A stretch of DNA of 64,000 nucleotides from Euborellia annulipes (GCA_023213315.1 JAKCPI010024840.1:1-64000), one strand, 5' to 3'; shown: positions 33,108 to 44,014, numbered from the stretch's first letter. Made by a program: numbers and translations. The notes: generated from the letters alone by a model not told the origin.

Positions 33108-33500
33108 ATTGAATATCAGGGATGAAGAGGAATGCAGCCAGGTAGGGAGCCTCTATTAAATCAAACTCCTTTTTCTCAAAACGTTTCGGCCAATTTTTTA
33201 TCCCATCTTCAATTGCATAAGAGTTTTTTTTTTTAGCAAATAGAGTTGTTATTGGTCTGTTCATAAGCCAGTACTTTACAATAGCCTATGTATAGAAATA
33301 ACAATGTTATTATTTGCATTGTTATTTTTATACATAGGCTATTGTAAAATACTGGCTTATGAACAGAGCATTAACAACTCTATTTACTAAAAAAAACTCT
33401 TATGCAACTGAAGATGGCATAAAAAACGTTTTGCGAAAAAAGAGTTTGATTTAATAGATGCTCCCTACCTGGCTGCATTCCTCTTCATCCCTGTTATTTA
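33108..33500. mobile_element. Inner palindromic element
   Basis: Arms ~33108-33295 and 33317-33500 with ~20 bases between. Minus core 33181-33212 (TTGAAGA, GAAACGT). The plus partner at about 33389-33415 has lost GAAACG. Shared AATGCAGCCAGGTAGGGAGC end. Confidence 0.7.
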
Positions 33501-33628
33501 TGAATTACATTTGACACAACAACTCTATTTGCATCTCAATGGTGCAGGTATACTTTGAGTGCCAATATTCTCATAAAAACTGATGATGATAATTAAAGCC
33601 GAAAGAAAGAAATATATATATATATATA

Positions 33629-33772
33629 TATATACCTTTATTATTTGGTCCAGATCCTGCAGGGGAGGGATAACAAAGGCAGAATGAGAAGAAGCATATA
33701 TCAAATCTATCAAATTTTGAAGTGAAGAAAATTTATTCTATGACGTTTAAGTTCTCTTCCGCATGATGATAG
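33629..33772. repeat. Direct repeat J, copy 2
   Basis: Same blocks as 31955-32100, with small indels; inserted in the right outer arm of the palindrome. Confidence 0.7.
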
Positions 33773-34289
33773 AGTTTTCTTGGATTGAGATTTTCATTTG
33801 ATAGAGGCTCTCCTGCTTGGCTGACACTGACATCCTTCCTCTCTTCCTTCGTATTAATCTAATGAAGATAATTAAATACAAGTCAGTAAGTCCGGAAGCG
33901 GTTTCAAACCTTCCTCCGAAATCACAAAAAAAAATAAATAAATAAATAAATACCATGGTATATATATAGGCAATATATTTCAGTTGAAAATGAACAATTT
34001 ATTCTTAACATTTTAAAAAGACTGGGTATTATAAAGCAATTAGTGACAATATGATAGTGACAATTGGTCATCTTTAAAGGAGAAAAAAAAGCCAGCTCCA
34101 TTTCTTTTGTTTTTTTATGTTTACAACATATGACAACTATTGTCTGAATGAATGAACTGCATGAATGACATCTCTGAATAATGCTAATAAAATAATTTAT
34201 TTTTCTTTTCTTTCTGACTGCTTCCTAGATTTAAATTTACACCACACCGATCTGCCAGCAATTGAAAAACTATAATAAAATTATAATCC

Positions 34290-35040
34290 GGAGAGAAGTT
34301 TGGTTGACTTTGAGGCCTCAAAGTCCAAAGTCAACACAAACCAAACACAAACCCGATTACACACAACCAACCTTCCTCCAGATCTCAGAGACAAATCCAA
34401 TCATCTGAGATATACATCAACACTCCGACTTGGGGAGTAGGCAGAGTGAGGCCCCAAAGTCAACCTAAACCAACACAACCAACATTCCTCTAGATCTCAG
34501 AGAAAAATCCAAACCTTTGAGACATCCACCAAACACATCACCAATACTCCGACTTATGGAGTAGACAGTTTGAGGCAGGGTGGTTCGGTTAAAACCAGGG
34601 TGGTTAAAACCGGTTTTGTTAGTTCTTGGTTCCCCGGGTCTCAACCTGCCTACTTCCCAGGCCCCCCTCAGTTGCTCACGGCCTGGGGAGTAGGCAGGTT
34701 GAGACCCCGGGAACCAAGAGCTAACACCCCGACTTGGGGAGTAGGCAGATTGAGGCCCCAAAGTCAACCCAAACCAAACACAAACCCGATTACACAGAAC
34801 CAACCACTGTCCATTCCTCAGAGACAAACCCAGACCTCTGAGGCATCCACCAATACACCGACTTGGGGAGTGGGCAGATTGAGGCCCCATAGTCAACCTA
34901 AACCGAACACAATTACACACAACAAACCTTCCTCCAGCTCTCAGAGACCAATCCACACCTCTGAGTCATCCACCAAATTGATCTGGGGACCAGGAAGACT
35001 GCGACCCCGTAAACAACCACCCTCCATCATTACCTCCTAA
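34290..35040 (+). repeat. Tandem array, ~125-bp coding-type units
   Basis: CCGACTTGGGGAGTAGGCAG-type starts at 34424, 34549, 34729, 34858 and a diverged one near 34980, spaced 121-129 bp apart apart from an inserted block (34577-34725). Each unit encodes ~42 residues. The inserted block holds a ~45-bp inverted repeat made from the unit itself (AACCTGCCTACTTCCC / GGGAGTAGGCAGGTT). Confidence 0.8.
34570..35040 (+). CDS. Repeat protein ORF, WGVGRLRP motif (unrecognised)
   Basis: An open frame of 156 codons ends at TAA 35038-35040 with no ATG at its start. Residues repeat TPTWGVGRLRP, then Q/H-SQPKPNT, a Gln/Asn/Thr-rich part, and SQRxxxTSExSTK. The frame also continues upstream through TPTYGVDSLRQ and QRKIQTFETSTK before frame shifts break it. 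Substitutions tend to keep the peptide (GVGRLRP, GPGRLRP), which argues for past coding. I do not know the family. A hammerhead-like core begins 13 bases after the stop, so it may be the body of a palindrome-type or Penelope-like element. Minus-strand frames here are shadows. Confidence 0.4.
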   Translation: MRQGGSVKTRVVKTGFVSSWFPGSQPAYFPGPPQLLTAWGVGRLRPREPRANTPTWGVGRLRPQSQPKPNTNPITQNQPLSIPQRQTQTSEASTNTPTWGVGRLRPHSQPKPNTITHNKPSSSSQRPIHTSESSTKLIWGPGRLRPRKQPPSIITS

Positions 35041-35052
35041 CTTCCTTCTCTC

Positions 35053-35085
35053 TTGAAAATGGCTCCAAAAAGAGAGCCGAAACGT
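35053..35085 (+). ncRNA. Hammerhead-like core after the repeat ORF
   Basis: TTGAAAA, T, GGCTC/GAGCC stem around the CAAAAAGA loop, then GAAACGT. The 5' core departs from CTGAnGA. Stem I and the cleavage strand were not found. Confidence 0.4.
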
Positions 35086-35204
35086 CGAGTAAATCTCAGC
35101 ACCCCACGCGACTTAACCCGAGAAAACTTATCTTTGCATACATATATATATATATACATACATATAAATATACATGTATATGTATTTTCTAAGCCGAAGG
35201 GAAG

Positions 35205-35690
35205 TTGCTGTTGATGTTACGGGATGGAAGAGAGCAAATAAAGAGAGCCTTTGGCATGGGTGTAATTAGGGGGTGCCGCCCCCCCCCCCAGAAAGCTCCC
35301 TGCCCCAAGAAAAATTGAGAAAATATGGTGCTTTCCAGGGCCCCCGGAGGATGGCTGGTCCCATGCCTCTCCCCAGCCAAATTCTAGTTACGCCCATGGC
35401 CTTTAGATGCCAAATGCCGAAAAGGAGACGTTTCAGACAAAATTTTATTTGTCCATCCTCAGTTCTTGAAGGCTTATAATTTAATTAGGCACAAATTTGT
35501 CATTGTTGTTGCGGTACAAAAAGACTGTATATAATATACATCTATATTTTTTTTAAAACGGGAGAGTGTATAATTCTAAATGAGAGTCTATTTGAGAAAC
35601 GTCTCCTTTTCGGCATTTGGCATCCAGACTCTCTTTATTTGCTGAACCTGTAGTATAGGTGCTGTACTTGCTCTCTTCCATCTATATATG
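35205..35690. mobile_element. Palindromic element (family K) split by a hAT MITE
   Basis: Left arm AGAGAGCCTTTGG...ATGCCAAATGCCGAAAAGGA pairs with TCCTTTTCGGCATTTGGCAT...AGACTCTCTTTATTTGC. Minus core 35428-35462: CTGAGGA, GGAC/GTCT stem, GAAACGT. Only GAAACGT remains in the right arm. Confidence 0.65.
35255..35398. mobile_element. hAT MITE nested in the palindrome
   Basis: Ends CATGGGTGTAATTAG and CTAGTTACGCCCATG. Flanks GCCTTTGG and GCCTTTAG agree at 7 of 8; removing it restores the arm sequence. Confidence 0.8.
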
Positions 35691-35797
35691 TATTTTCATT
35701 AAGTCTTTTCATTCAACAGCATATTCAAGTTTTTGCTCATTTGTTTATTTCTAACAATAAATTATTCTTTTTGGTATTAATATTAATATATGAATTA

Positions 35798-36053
35798 CAT
35801 GGGCGTACCCAGCGAGGGACAGGGGGGCAGCTGCCCCCCTAGAAGCAAGAAAAAAAAATTAAATGCTTATAAAGTGATGAAATGAAACAAAATTAGGTAG
35901 GGCAATAGCGACGGGAAATCGTTAGGACTCGAGGGTTTTTATGCCTTTAATTCGAAGGCTTTTCCCCTATATATATATATATGAAAAAGCTATGTCACAA
36001 TCTGGACGGTCATGATCTGGCCCCCTCTAGATTTGATCCTGGGTACGCCCTTG
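35798..36053 (+). mobile_element. hAT MITE family F, copy 2
   Basis: Ends CATGGGCGTACCCAG and CTGGGTACGCCCTTG, exact ATGAATTA duplication at 35790-35797 and 36054-36061. Confidence 0.9.
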
Positions 36054-36194
36054 ATGAATTAATATATGAACATGAAATGTTTCGGGTTGCTTTGCTAAGA
36101 GGTTTAAAAATATAAATTATTCTTTTTATAACGCTCTATTTTTGTAAATTTTATACTTTTCTAATCATAAAATTGGTCATAAATAAATTATTAT

Positions 36195-36285
36195 TACATG
36201 AATAACTGTGGCAGTTGGTTAAGGCGACAGACAAGTAAACAGGAGATAGAGGGTTGGAATTGTTCCCCTGCCTGAGTAATAGTAA
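36195..36285 (+). mobile_element. tRNA-like SINE head or tRNA pseudogene
   Basis: TGTGGCAGTTGGTTAAGGCG looks like an A box and GGGTTGGAATTGTTCCCC a damaged B box. No full cloverleaf. Confidence 0.4.
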
Positions 36286-37269
36286 TCATAATTTCTTTAT
36301 TTTGCTTTCTTAATGAGCTCTAATAATAGAAGTAGAAATTTTCCTTTCAATTCAATTGATTAGAGATTATTAAAAATTCCCTTCTCCGTTATTCATTACT
36401 TAGAACCGAAAATATTCATTGGATCTTGATAAAATCCCTTTTGAATCTTGATAAATACTTTTAGTTAGAACTCTGAGTCAGACTTAATTGCCAAATTCCT
36501 TTTCACTTTAAACAACAAAAGCATAAACAAGATGACACTTTGCACTAAATATTACGGGACAATCACAATTACTTTCTCCAAAATATATATATATATATTT
36601 TTTTTTTCAATTTCACTGATCTACAAACAAAATAAAATTTTTTTAAGTGGAATTAGAATGAAGGGAAAACCGCCCCTAGACAGTTTATGTATTTGTGACT
36701 GTAAATTTGATTGTTAATGATATTAATTGAATTGAAAAATTTGACAAAATAATATTAATTGAGTAATTCATATTACCTTAATTCCAAGGTCTATTCTAAT
36801 AATCTTGCTTAATTCATCCTCTCCTCGAAGGAATCGAATTCTTCACAGACGGAGGATAAACTTGCGTAATTCATTGTGGAATTAAGGGAAGAGAAAAGAA
36901 AGAATATGTCAGATAAATTTGCAAAACACTAATAAAATACACGTTAAAAAAAATATCTTTTGTGTCATGAAGTGAAAACATTTTGGAGGGAACTAAAAAA
37001 ATTTAGGCGCGTTCAGGAAGCGCCTAAAAAACGTAAAAAGACGCGCAATAAAAAACCTGGGAAAATATGAATAATTGAAATTGTTTAAATACAAAATTGA
37101 GCTTATTTAGATATTTGTAAAATGAAATTGTTAGTCCTCTTTGCAATTTCGACTCTGCCAAACACAAGGGAAAGTCAGTATCCTGTACCGGACCGTAGAC
37201 CGGGGGATATGGGGGACCAAACCCCCTCCCCCTTCACGAAATTCCAAAAATAAAAAATAAATTGTTGCA
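36286..37269. other. Unassigned AT-rich stretch
   Basis: AT-rich with a short C/G-rich patch near 37190-37235. No gene recognised. Confidence 0.35.
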
Positions 37270-37345
37270 TGAGACGGGATGCGAACCCGCGACTCTTGGT
37301 ACAGAAGACCAGCATGCTAACCACTGGACCAAAACCCGAGGGCTT
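37270..37345 (-). mobile_element. SINE R head
   Basis: On the minus strand: TTTGGTCCAGTGGTTAGCAT (A box), then AGTCGCGGGTTCGCATCCCG (B box). The tail is missing. The same head is at 45960-46075. Confidence 0.65.
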
Positions 37346-38114
37346 TTAAAATTTATTCATTTGGTTAAAAAAATAATTCCATTAATTGTAAAATAATAAA
37401 AGTAATTAAGTTATAAGAAAAAAATTATAGGAAAAGGATATTTGAAGTGAAAAAAAGGTTATATTTTCAAATATAAGCTGTGGTTGGAAAAAAGTGTTTT
37501 CTCATTGACCAAATTCATTTTGTTTGGTCAATAACAAAGAGTATAGTAGACCAAAGAGTTTAGTATACTCTTTGCCCAAGGACAGAAGCCATTTTGGTCA
37601 ATCGCAAAAACGCGCCATTTGTGCCATGAACGAAGCCAGCGCCATCTATAGTGATTGAATTTTGTACATTTGATTAAATTTAGCTCTTTTAAAAAATTAA
37701 AATTAATATTTTATTTTGTAAGAACAGAATTAAACATTCAAGTTTTTTGAAATCCCTTTTTGTTGTTACAAGTTTGAGTAAAAACGAACAAAATAAGGTA
37801 TCTTTTCTTCTTTGCAAACAAATGTTTTTCTAGAGTTCTTATCCTTATGTCTGGGTAAGTTTTAGTATTTAAATTCTTCAAAAGTTAACTATATAATCCT
37901 TAAACTTTGTTACTTTTACAGGTATTTATAAAATAAACTACTATTATATAAACAAAATTATCCAAGAAATGCATCATTGCTCTTTCACTCAAGAGTTTTT
38001 CTCAGAGAGGAAGTTAACCAAAACAATAGAAATAATTATAAAATTCATCATCAAGAGGAATAGATCGAAAAGACGAGATGTATTTTCACGTGAGGTATTT
38101 CTTTTACCCATTCT
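37346..38114. other. Unassigned; short TTTGGTCAAT repeats
   Basis: TTTGGTCAAT recurs at ~37534 and ~37593 near AGTATACTCTTTGCC, perhaps a small inverted element. No gene. Confidence 0.3.
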
Positions 38115-38146
38115 TGTGCTGTGCGCCAGTCACACCAGATTTTTAC
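38115..38146 (+). repeat. Family A right-end fragment
   Basis: TGTGCTGTGCGCCAGTCACA then CCAGATTTTTAC. Confidence 0.6.
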
Positions 38147-38395
38147 TTTTTATAAAATGGTCAAAATATCCCTCGCAATAGCTGACTCAGAGGATTCTAA
38201 ATGTTTCCAAAACGCCTCCCCTGACTTGAAAAGATAAACGAAATAAACTTAGCTTTTATCTTCTTCATATACCTCCCTCGAAGATATATATTTGAAAAAG
38301 TAACAACCAATTAACATTTATGAATAGTGAGGATGTCCAGGCAGCCAAAAAACAATAAAGAAAATTATATTTGTCTTTATTTCATATCTTTGTCT

Positions 38396-38426
38396 ACGTT
38401 TCGGCCGATATTCCGGCCTTCATCAG
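38396..38426 (-). ncRNA. Hammerhead-like core, left arm
   Basis: Exact reverse complement of 38612-38642. Confidence 0.55.
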
Positions 38427-38611
38427 GACAAATGCTGTTTGCCTCGAGCTCATAGAGGCTCTTGGCAACTCCTGACAATGTGTTTGAGCGAACATTCGTC
38501 GGATGTCATGACTATTGAACCAGAAGTCATGACATCCGACGAATGTTCGCTCAAACACATTGTCAGGAGTTGCCAAGAGCCTCTATGAGCTCGAGGCAAA
38601 CAGCATTTGTC

Positions 38612-38642
38612 CTGATGAAGGCCGGAATATCGGCCGAAACGT
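38612..38642 (+). ncRNA. Hammerhead-like core, right arm (best match)
   Basis: CTGATGA, A, stem II GGCCG/CGGCC around GAATAT, then GAAACGT. Both conserved core boxes are exact. In a type I hammerhead the strand 5' of stem I should be ACGTH; it is not present beside this core, so only the larger part of the ribozyme is visible. Confidence 0.6.
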
Positions 38643-38717
38643 AGACAAAGATATGAAATAAAGACAAATATAATTTTCTTTATTGTTTTTTGGCTGCCTG
38701 GACATTCTCACTACTCA

Positions 38718-39384
38718 ATATATATTCAGCCACTCCTCCTGAAATTAGCATTTATGAATTTGTAGTTATTATACAAATGATCAATTGCCGAAGGAAATTT
38801 AAAAATAAATAGATTTGGTGGCTGTGAATGCATTTGATTTAAATAAGGGAAGCTTCAGCCAAATAAAAAGCTTTTATATGCCTCCGGAGTACAGAAGCAT
38901 ATAAGAATATAAGGCTTTTTATTTAGCCCTTAGTTAAATCGGAATTTAAAAATGATAAACACCCATTTGAGAGTTAAATAATTTAAATACTAAATTATCA
39001 TATTTATATTTTAGTGATGTAAGAGTTTAGGGTTTGGGAAAAAAAACTTTCTTAATTATTAATTAATGTTATTTCCTCCCTTTTGTTCGTGTTTGTTTGT
39101 TTATAATTTATAATAATAGAAAAGAATCAATTAAATTTTTGTTTTCACCCTTTGGGCTCACCTATAATTAAAGATCCGGACGGAGGCCCTTAACGGGAAT
39201 TTGGATCTCAGCAGCTGAGAAGCATCTTTTCCATTTCCTTTCCTTTGTATATATGAATTTTTCTTTCTCTCTTCCTTGCCCTCCGTCTTTTTGTGGTAAT
39301 GAGTTGACTACGATGTATGCGGCTCTGGTTCCGGTGTGTGATCTGGTTTGACAAATCCTTACCCTTATCCCATACCCCTTCATA
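38718..39384. other. Unassigned AT-rich stretch
   Basis: A small inverted pair (AAAGCTTTTATATGC / TATAAGGCTTTTTATTT) lies near 38865-38930. No gene. Confidence 0.3.
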
Positions 39385-39835
39385 CTCTTTTACTTTCTCT
39401 TACCTATGTAATATATATATATAATGAGAAAGTATTGGATTCGTACCAAAAATTGGGTCGAGATTTTGATAAATATACACATTTTGAGGTTCCCTGAATC
39501 CAAAAAAGTAGTTTTCGCAACATGGTCTGTTTGTGTGTCTTAGCTCAGGGGCCCACATCTTGTGGGTACGTGGATGGCGACCACAAGCTGCCTTAGCTGG
39601 GACTGGTAGTACTTCTGTTCTTTACTTGTCAGTCTCTTCCCTTCTATATTTTCAACAGGCGTCATACGGGCCGGTCTGTTATTCCTTCCCTGTCTCACAA
39701 ACCCATGAACCGCCGAACCCGCACCGCGAGATTAAGGGGAAGAAAGAAGAAGAAGAGGGTCTGTCTGTCTGTGAACAAAATATCTCAAGCACGAAAATAG
39801 CTAGGAATAAACTTTAATAGAAAATTTGCTCTAAA
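39385..39835 (+). repeat. Family A 5' half carrying repeat B
   Basis: 5' end TTTACTTTCTCTTACC to TGGTCTGTTTGTGTGTCT, then repeat B, then GTCTGTCTGTGAACAAAATA. B sits at the same place in the copy at 54419-57025. Confidence 0.8.
39539..39765 (+). repeat. Repeat family B inside family A
   Basis: TTAGCTCAGGGGCCCACATC to CGCACCGCGAGATTAAG. CTTCTATATTTTCAACAGGC here is the uninterrupted form of the site that holds element E at 55023. Confidence 0.75.
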
Positions 39836-39839
39836 ATGG

Positions 39840-41487
39840 CTCTAGTTTTGAATTTTCAAGATTTAAGGCGTCATCCCTTAAAAATATGCAGATAGATAAA
39901 ATACATAGAAATATTCCAATTTCAGTATAATCTGAGGTGATTTTAGTGGTGCAAAATACGGCTAAGAGTTTAGAAAAATTGACTTTTTTAAGATTTTTTT
40001 TTACTTTGGATACCCTTAAAAATTGTTATCATCCCGAATGCAAAAATTCTGTAGTTCTTTAATTTTCCAAAAATCATTCATTCGTGCAAATCAGTTAATT
40101 ATTAACAAAATTATTAATAAAATAGTTATCAAAGTCAAGTACAAATATATAAAAAAATTTTATGATAAATGCTTTAGAAGTTAGACTTTTTCTTGGGTGT
40201 ATGGATAGCGCTGATAATTGTTTGTTTATAATTTCGTTAATTATTAGCAGATTTTCAAGAATGAAAGATTTTTGGAAAGAGAACTATAGAATATCGTAAA
40301 TATATTTTTTTTTCATTCAGGGATCGGAAACATTGTATTAGGGGTGTGGAAAGTTTAAAAAACTGTAAAGATTCGATTCATCTAAACTTTAAGCCGTTTG
40401 AGGCCCCACTAAATTACCTCAGACTGTACGGAAATTTGAATTTTTCTATGAAATTTAACTATCTGCATCTTATACAAATTTTAAATTTTTTATTCTATAT
40501 TAATAAATATTTTGTATTTTTTTTAATTTTTTTTTTTCGGGGGGGAGACGCTAATCAATGAAGTTACACCTCTGATGAAAGTATAGTAAATATATAAATA
40601 TTCTCTCAACTCTTTAATACAATCTTGTTTATATTAGGTCTAAAGGATACTTCACAAAGCTTACCCAGAGTGCAAAATTCTCTAATCATAGTTTTGTTTA
40701 TATTTTATAGGTAAAAAGAAATCTTTTAAAGATGGATTCAAGATTGAAAAGGACACTATTAAAACTGAAAATTATCAAAAAGGAAAATATTGTGATAACA
40801 CGGTGGACCAATCTTAAGGACTCTCCTTTCCAAACCGTTATTTAAAGGAAACCAGAAGTGTTAACAAGATGTTTTTTCACTTATTTTTTTTTCAAGAGCA
40901 AAGTGAACCTTTCTAGATCAGAGAAGTTTATTATGAATAAGAAGAAGGAAGAAAAGGAAGAGATGGCGAATTGTCTGGAAGTGTTTAGATCTGTTTGTAG
41001 TGGGGATTTAACACTAATGAGATTCTTAATAAGAGTACAAGTTATCAGGCCACTCGAGTCCATTGGCACACTTGCGTGCAGGTCACACGCACAAACACAC
41101 ACACACACACAGATGCCAGCTCAGTGACGTCACACACCTGCTGTATCTTATTCAGGTATTATATTTATTTATATATATAATTCCTTATTTATTAAATTTT
41201 ATTAAAAATTCAGTAAGTGATTCAAATATAAACAAGATGCTTTGGTAAATATTGAACAATTTTAATTATAATTTTTATTTTATTTTTTTTTTTTTAGTGT
41301 AAAAACGTAATCACTTTCACAAAAGAAAATTTAAATATATTTTATTTAAAATCAATTCTTATTCTATGATGAAAGGATAGTTGACTGATCGATGTATAAT
41401 AGATAAAGGCCACCAAAATTAAAATAAAGCTAGAACTATTTTAATGTAAGTACAATATTTGATTATTCGAATCATAAAAGTAATAAT
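39840..41487. other. Unassigned, with a (CA)n patch
   Basis: AT-rich. 40960-41150 is less AT-rich with CACACACACACACAC and CAGTGACGTCAC. The small ORFs show no domain I know. Confidence 0.35.
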
Positions 41488-41852
41488 CAGTGCCGCAACA
41501 AGGGCGAGGCCGAGGGGGCGCCAGCCCCGGGCGCATTAAAGAAAGGGGCGCCGACAACGTTTATATTTTTACAAAAAAAATTGTATTATTCATTGTAGGG
41601 AAGACAAAAAATAACAAACTTATCTAAAAATAATAATAAATATTTTTTTGTTATTAGAAGGAATATTTAAACCTAATATTTAGTCGTCTGGTCTAGGTGG
41701 GGGGGGGGGGGGGGGTGTTGGAATTAGGGGACGGCATTTTGGCTGTAAGCATATTTAATGTTGGATAAATATTCAAAAAAATATATTTTTTTTCGGGGAG
41801 GCGCAAATTATAATTTTGGCCCCGGGCGCAAGTTTTCCTAGGTGCGACCCTG
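41488..41852. mobile_element. hAT-type MITE
   Basis: Ends CAGTGCCGCAACAAGG and CCTAGGTGCGACCCTG; flanks GTAATAAT and TAAATAAT agree at 6 of 8. GGGGCGCC motifs and long G-runs inside. Confidence 0.6.
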
Positions 41853-41935
41853 TAAATAATACACAATAATATATATATAATACACATACATATATGTATA
41901 AGCACTTTTTTGAAAAACTATGTTTCAATTATAAC

Positions 41936-42150
41936 TTTTTTACTTTCTCTTACCTCTATATATGTTAATATATAGAGAGAAAAAGTATTGGATTCATGTC
42001 GAAAATTTGATGGCGAGATTTTGATGGATATACACGTTTTTAGGTCCATTGAATGCAAAAGTGGTTGTCGCAACATGGTCTGTCTGTGAACAAAATATCT
42101 CAAGAACGAAAAGAGCTAGGATGTTGAAATTTTATATTTAATTGAAGAAA
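41936..42150 (+). repeat. Family A 5' part
   Basis: TTTACTTTCTCTTACC, the TATATGTTAATATATAGAG hairpin, and TCTGTCTGTGAACAAAATAT, which is the form without repeat B. Confidence 0.75.
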
Positions 42151-42412
42151 TAAAGTGGCTGTTATAATATTAAACAACAAGACGATAAAGGAACAAGCTG
42201 TCAAGTAGTTAGTCTCAACGAAATGAAACTCTCTGTTGAGGAAACAATTTCGGTTTTAATGGAATATAACCATCAAAGCATTGAGTCATATTGCAGAGTT
42301 GTTAGTAGATGTGTATTAAACATAAATTATTTGTATAAAATGCAAAGCAATGCTATCAGCTATTATGATGCGCAAAGTTTGAGGTACAAAATTGTTTTGA
42401 TTAATCAAAACT

Positions 42413-42520
42413 GTTGAAAAGAGGAAGGAAGAGACAGACATTTAAAGACCTAAAAGACTGCCTGGCTCGGGCAGCTCGTAGTCGTCATCCACGTACAAGA
42501 TGTGGGCCCTGAGCAATTTC
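42413..42520 (-). repeat. Repeat family B fragment
   Basis: CTGTTGAAAAGAGG, CTCGGGCAGCTCGTAGTCGT and ATGTGGGCCCTGAGC match family B. Confidence 0.65.
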
Positions 42521-42574
42521 ACTGTAAAATATATATATATTAATAATATTTAATGGCTGGAAATATATTGAGGA

Positions 42575-42833
42575 AGAATGTGAAAATGCAGGCAACCAAA
42601 AATAAAACGCTCTCAATTCCCTTTGAATGTCCAGACGTTTCGGGCAAAATTTATTCGCCTATCTTCAGTGAACTATTCTAGTGGGAGAAAGTTAAGTCTC
42701 CTTTGATTATTTTGATATTAAAACTTTTGCTCATTTTCATAGTCTAGATACAATCAAGTAATTTCTGGGCATTCAAAGGGAATTGAGAGCTTTTTATTTT
42801 TGGCTGCCTGCATTTTCACATCCTTCCTCAAAT
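42575..42833. mobile_element. Palindromic element with hammerhead-like core
   Basis: Left arm TGCAGGCAACCAAAAATAAA and CAATTCCCTTTGAATG pair with the right arm. Minus core 42635-42667: CTGAAGA, GGC/GCC stem around GAATAAATTTT, GAAACGT. The right arm core is lost. Confidence 0.65.
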
Positions 42834-42848
42834 ATATATATATATATA

Positions 42849-44014
42849 CATAGGCGTAGCCACGGGGGGGGGGGGGGATTTGGGGGTTCAAACCCCCCCC
42901 ATTGGACCCAAGCCATGACTAGATATTTAAGCTCTATAATACAAAACACTTTCTTTCTCTATATATTTCATATATAGGGTAAGAGAAAGTAAAATATAAT
43001 AATTTTCTCTAGCTTTAAAAAAAAAAAAAAAATTAAATAAAACGCAAAAAATTCAAGAAAATTCAGAATTTTTTCATCGAAAATAATTGATTTTTGTTTT
43101 GCTTTATAAAAAATTAAAGCCGCTTAAAATTGATTAAATCTCTCAAATGAAAAATAATAAAAAAAATTACATAAATAAATTTTTTATTTTTTTCTTTAAT
43201 AGAGGGCTCGCTGGTGTAGTGAGCTAGGATGTCGGCTTCTACAAAGAAGATCCCTGTTCAAACCCTGGGCGTGCGGGATTTTTCATTAAATAAAAATATT
43301 TAATTAATGTAAACAAATCCTCAAGCAAGCCCTGGATTGGAATATAGGATCTCACCACAATAGCCCTCAGGCAACTCTACGAGGAGAGGGAGTTGCTGTG
43401 ACATCCCGTCCTGTGGAAGGGACGTAAAGAAGGTTCCCTCTCAGTGATGCATTCTTCGAAAGGAGTAGGCTACACGCCGGTGCTGAGGAGTCCCTCCTCA
43501 AACTAGGACATCCTCCATAGCATAGAAGAGGTTGGATAAAAGGAGCCGGTTGGAACCAGAAATAAGGATTAGTTCACTAGCTAGAGACGAGAGCAGGAGG
43601 AGGATCTAGAGATAGGAAATGATGTAACTTCACGGGGTGCCGGTAGATGGCTACGGCCAGAGGCCGGTTGGGTTTGAGGGTGTGTCTCCGTACACGTAAG
43701 CACCTCGGGTAAATAAACGGGGATCCCGATAGGAATTTCAAATAATAATAATAATAATAATTTTTTCTTTAATAAAATTAAGAGAATTGTATTTTTAATT
43801 GCCTGATACGAGTTGAATGAAAAATTGCGGCACTTAATTAAGAAAGGGCGGGCCCGAGCCAGTTCGAGGGGGTCTAGGGGGGCGAAACAAAGGCGCGCGG
43901 AGTGGTTAGTCATATATTTCATTAGACGCCCTATACTGCACTATTAGTCGGGGGGGGGGGGGGGAGAAATCATCCTGAACCCCCCCCCCTCGAAAATTCC
44001 TGGCTACGCCTATG
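42849..44014. mobile_element. hAT-type element, 1.17 kb, composite
   Basis: Ends CATAGGCGTAGCCAC and CTGGCTACGCCTATG. Flanks are TATATATA on both sides, which lies in TA-repeat DNA and is weak evidence alone. It contains a family A end fragment (42960-42992, minus) and a tRNA-headed repeat; no transposase. Confidence 0.6.
43199..43765 (+). mobile_element. tRNA-headed repeat with (AAT)n tail
   Basis: GGCTCGCTGGTGTAGTGAGC and CTGTTCAAACCCTGG look like A- and B-box regions. A long GC-richer body ends at a CAAATAATAATAATAATAAT tail. Could be a long SINE or a LINE-SINE chimera. Confidence 0.45.

Larger units (their letters stand above)
32610..33830. mobile_element. Large palindrome enclosing a MITE and a second palindrome
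   Basis: Outer arms: 32620-32765 (GCCAAGAGAGCCTCTATCAA, core 32661-32695 on minus with CTGATGA, GGC/GCC, GAAACGT) and 33515-33610 plus 33775-33825. The right arm is split by repeat J. MITE D (32799) and an inner palindrome (33108) lie between the arms. Confidence 0.65.
38321..38717. mobile_element. Near-perfect palindrome with two hammerhead-like cores
   Basis: Arms 38321-38512 and 38526-38717, 192 bp each, around a 13-base spacer (38513-38525). I found only two mismatches, both near the outer ends. TGTCCAGGCAGCC forms the terminal block. Each arm carries one core; AATAAA follows the plus-strand core. Confidence 0.9.

Noticed and set aside
34465..34956. Minus-strand ORF through the tandem array
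   Set aside because: Shadow of the plus-strand repeat. The plus frame carries the consistent peptide and the downstream stop.
37270..37345. tRNA gene on the minus strand
   Set aside because: Same head as the SINE at 45903-46075, with poor arm pairing.
38394..38576. ORF in the palindrome
   Set aside because: It crosses the palindrome centre and reads the ribozyme-like core; open only by chance.
43581..43922. Minus-strand ORF of 113 codons
   Set aside because: Crosses the (AAT)n tail of the tRNA-headed repeat and a composite hAT element; no recognisable domain.
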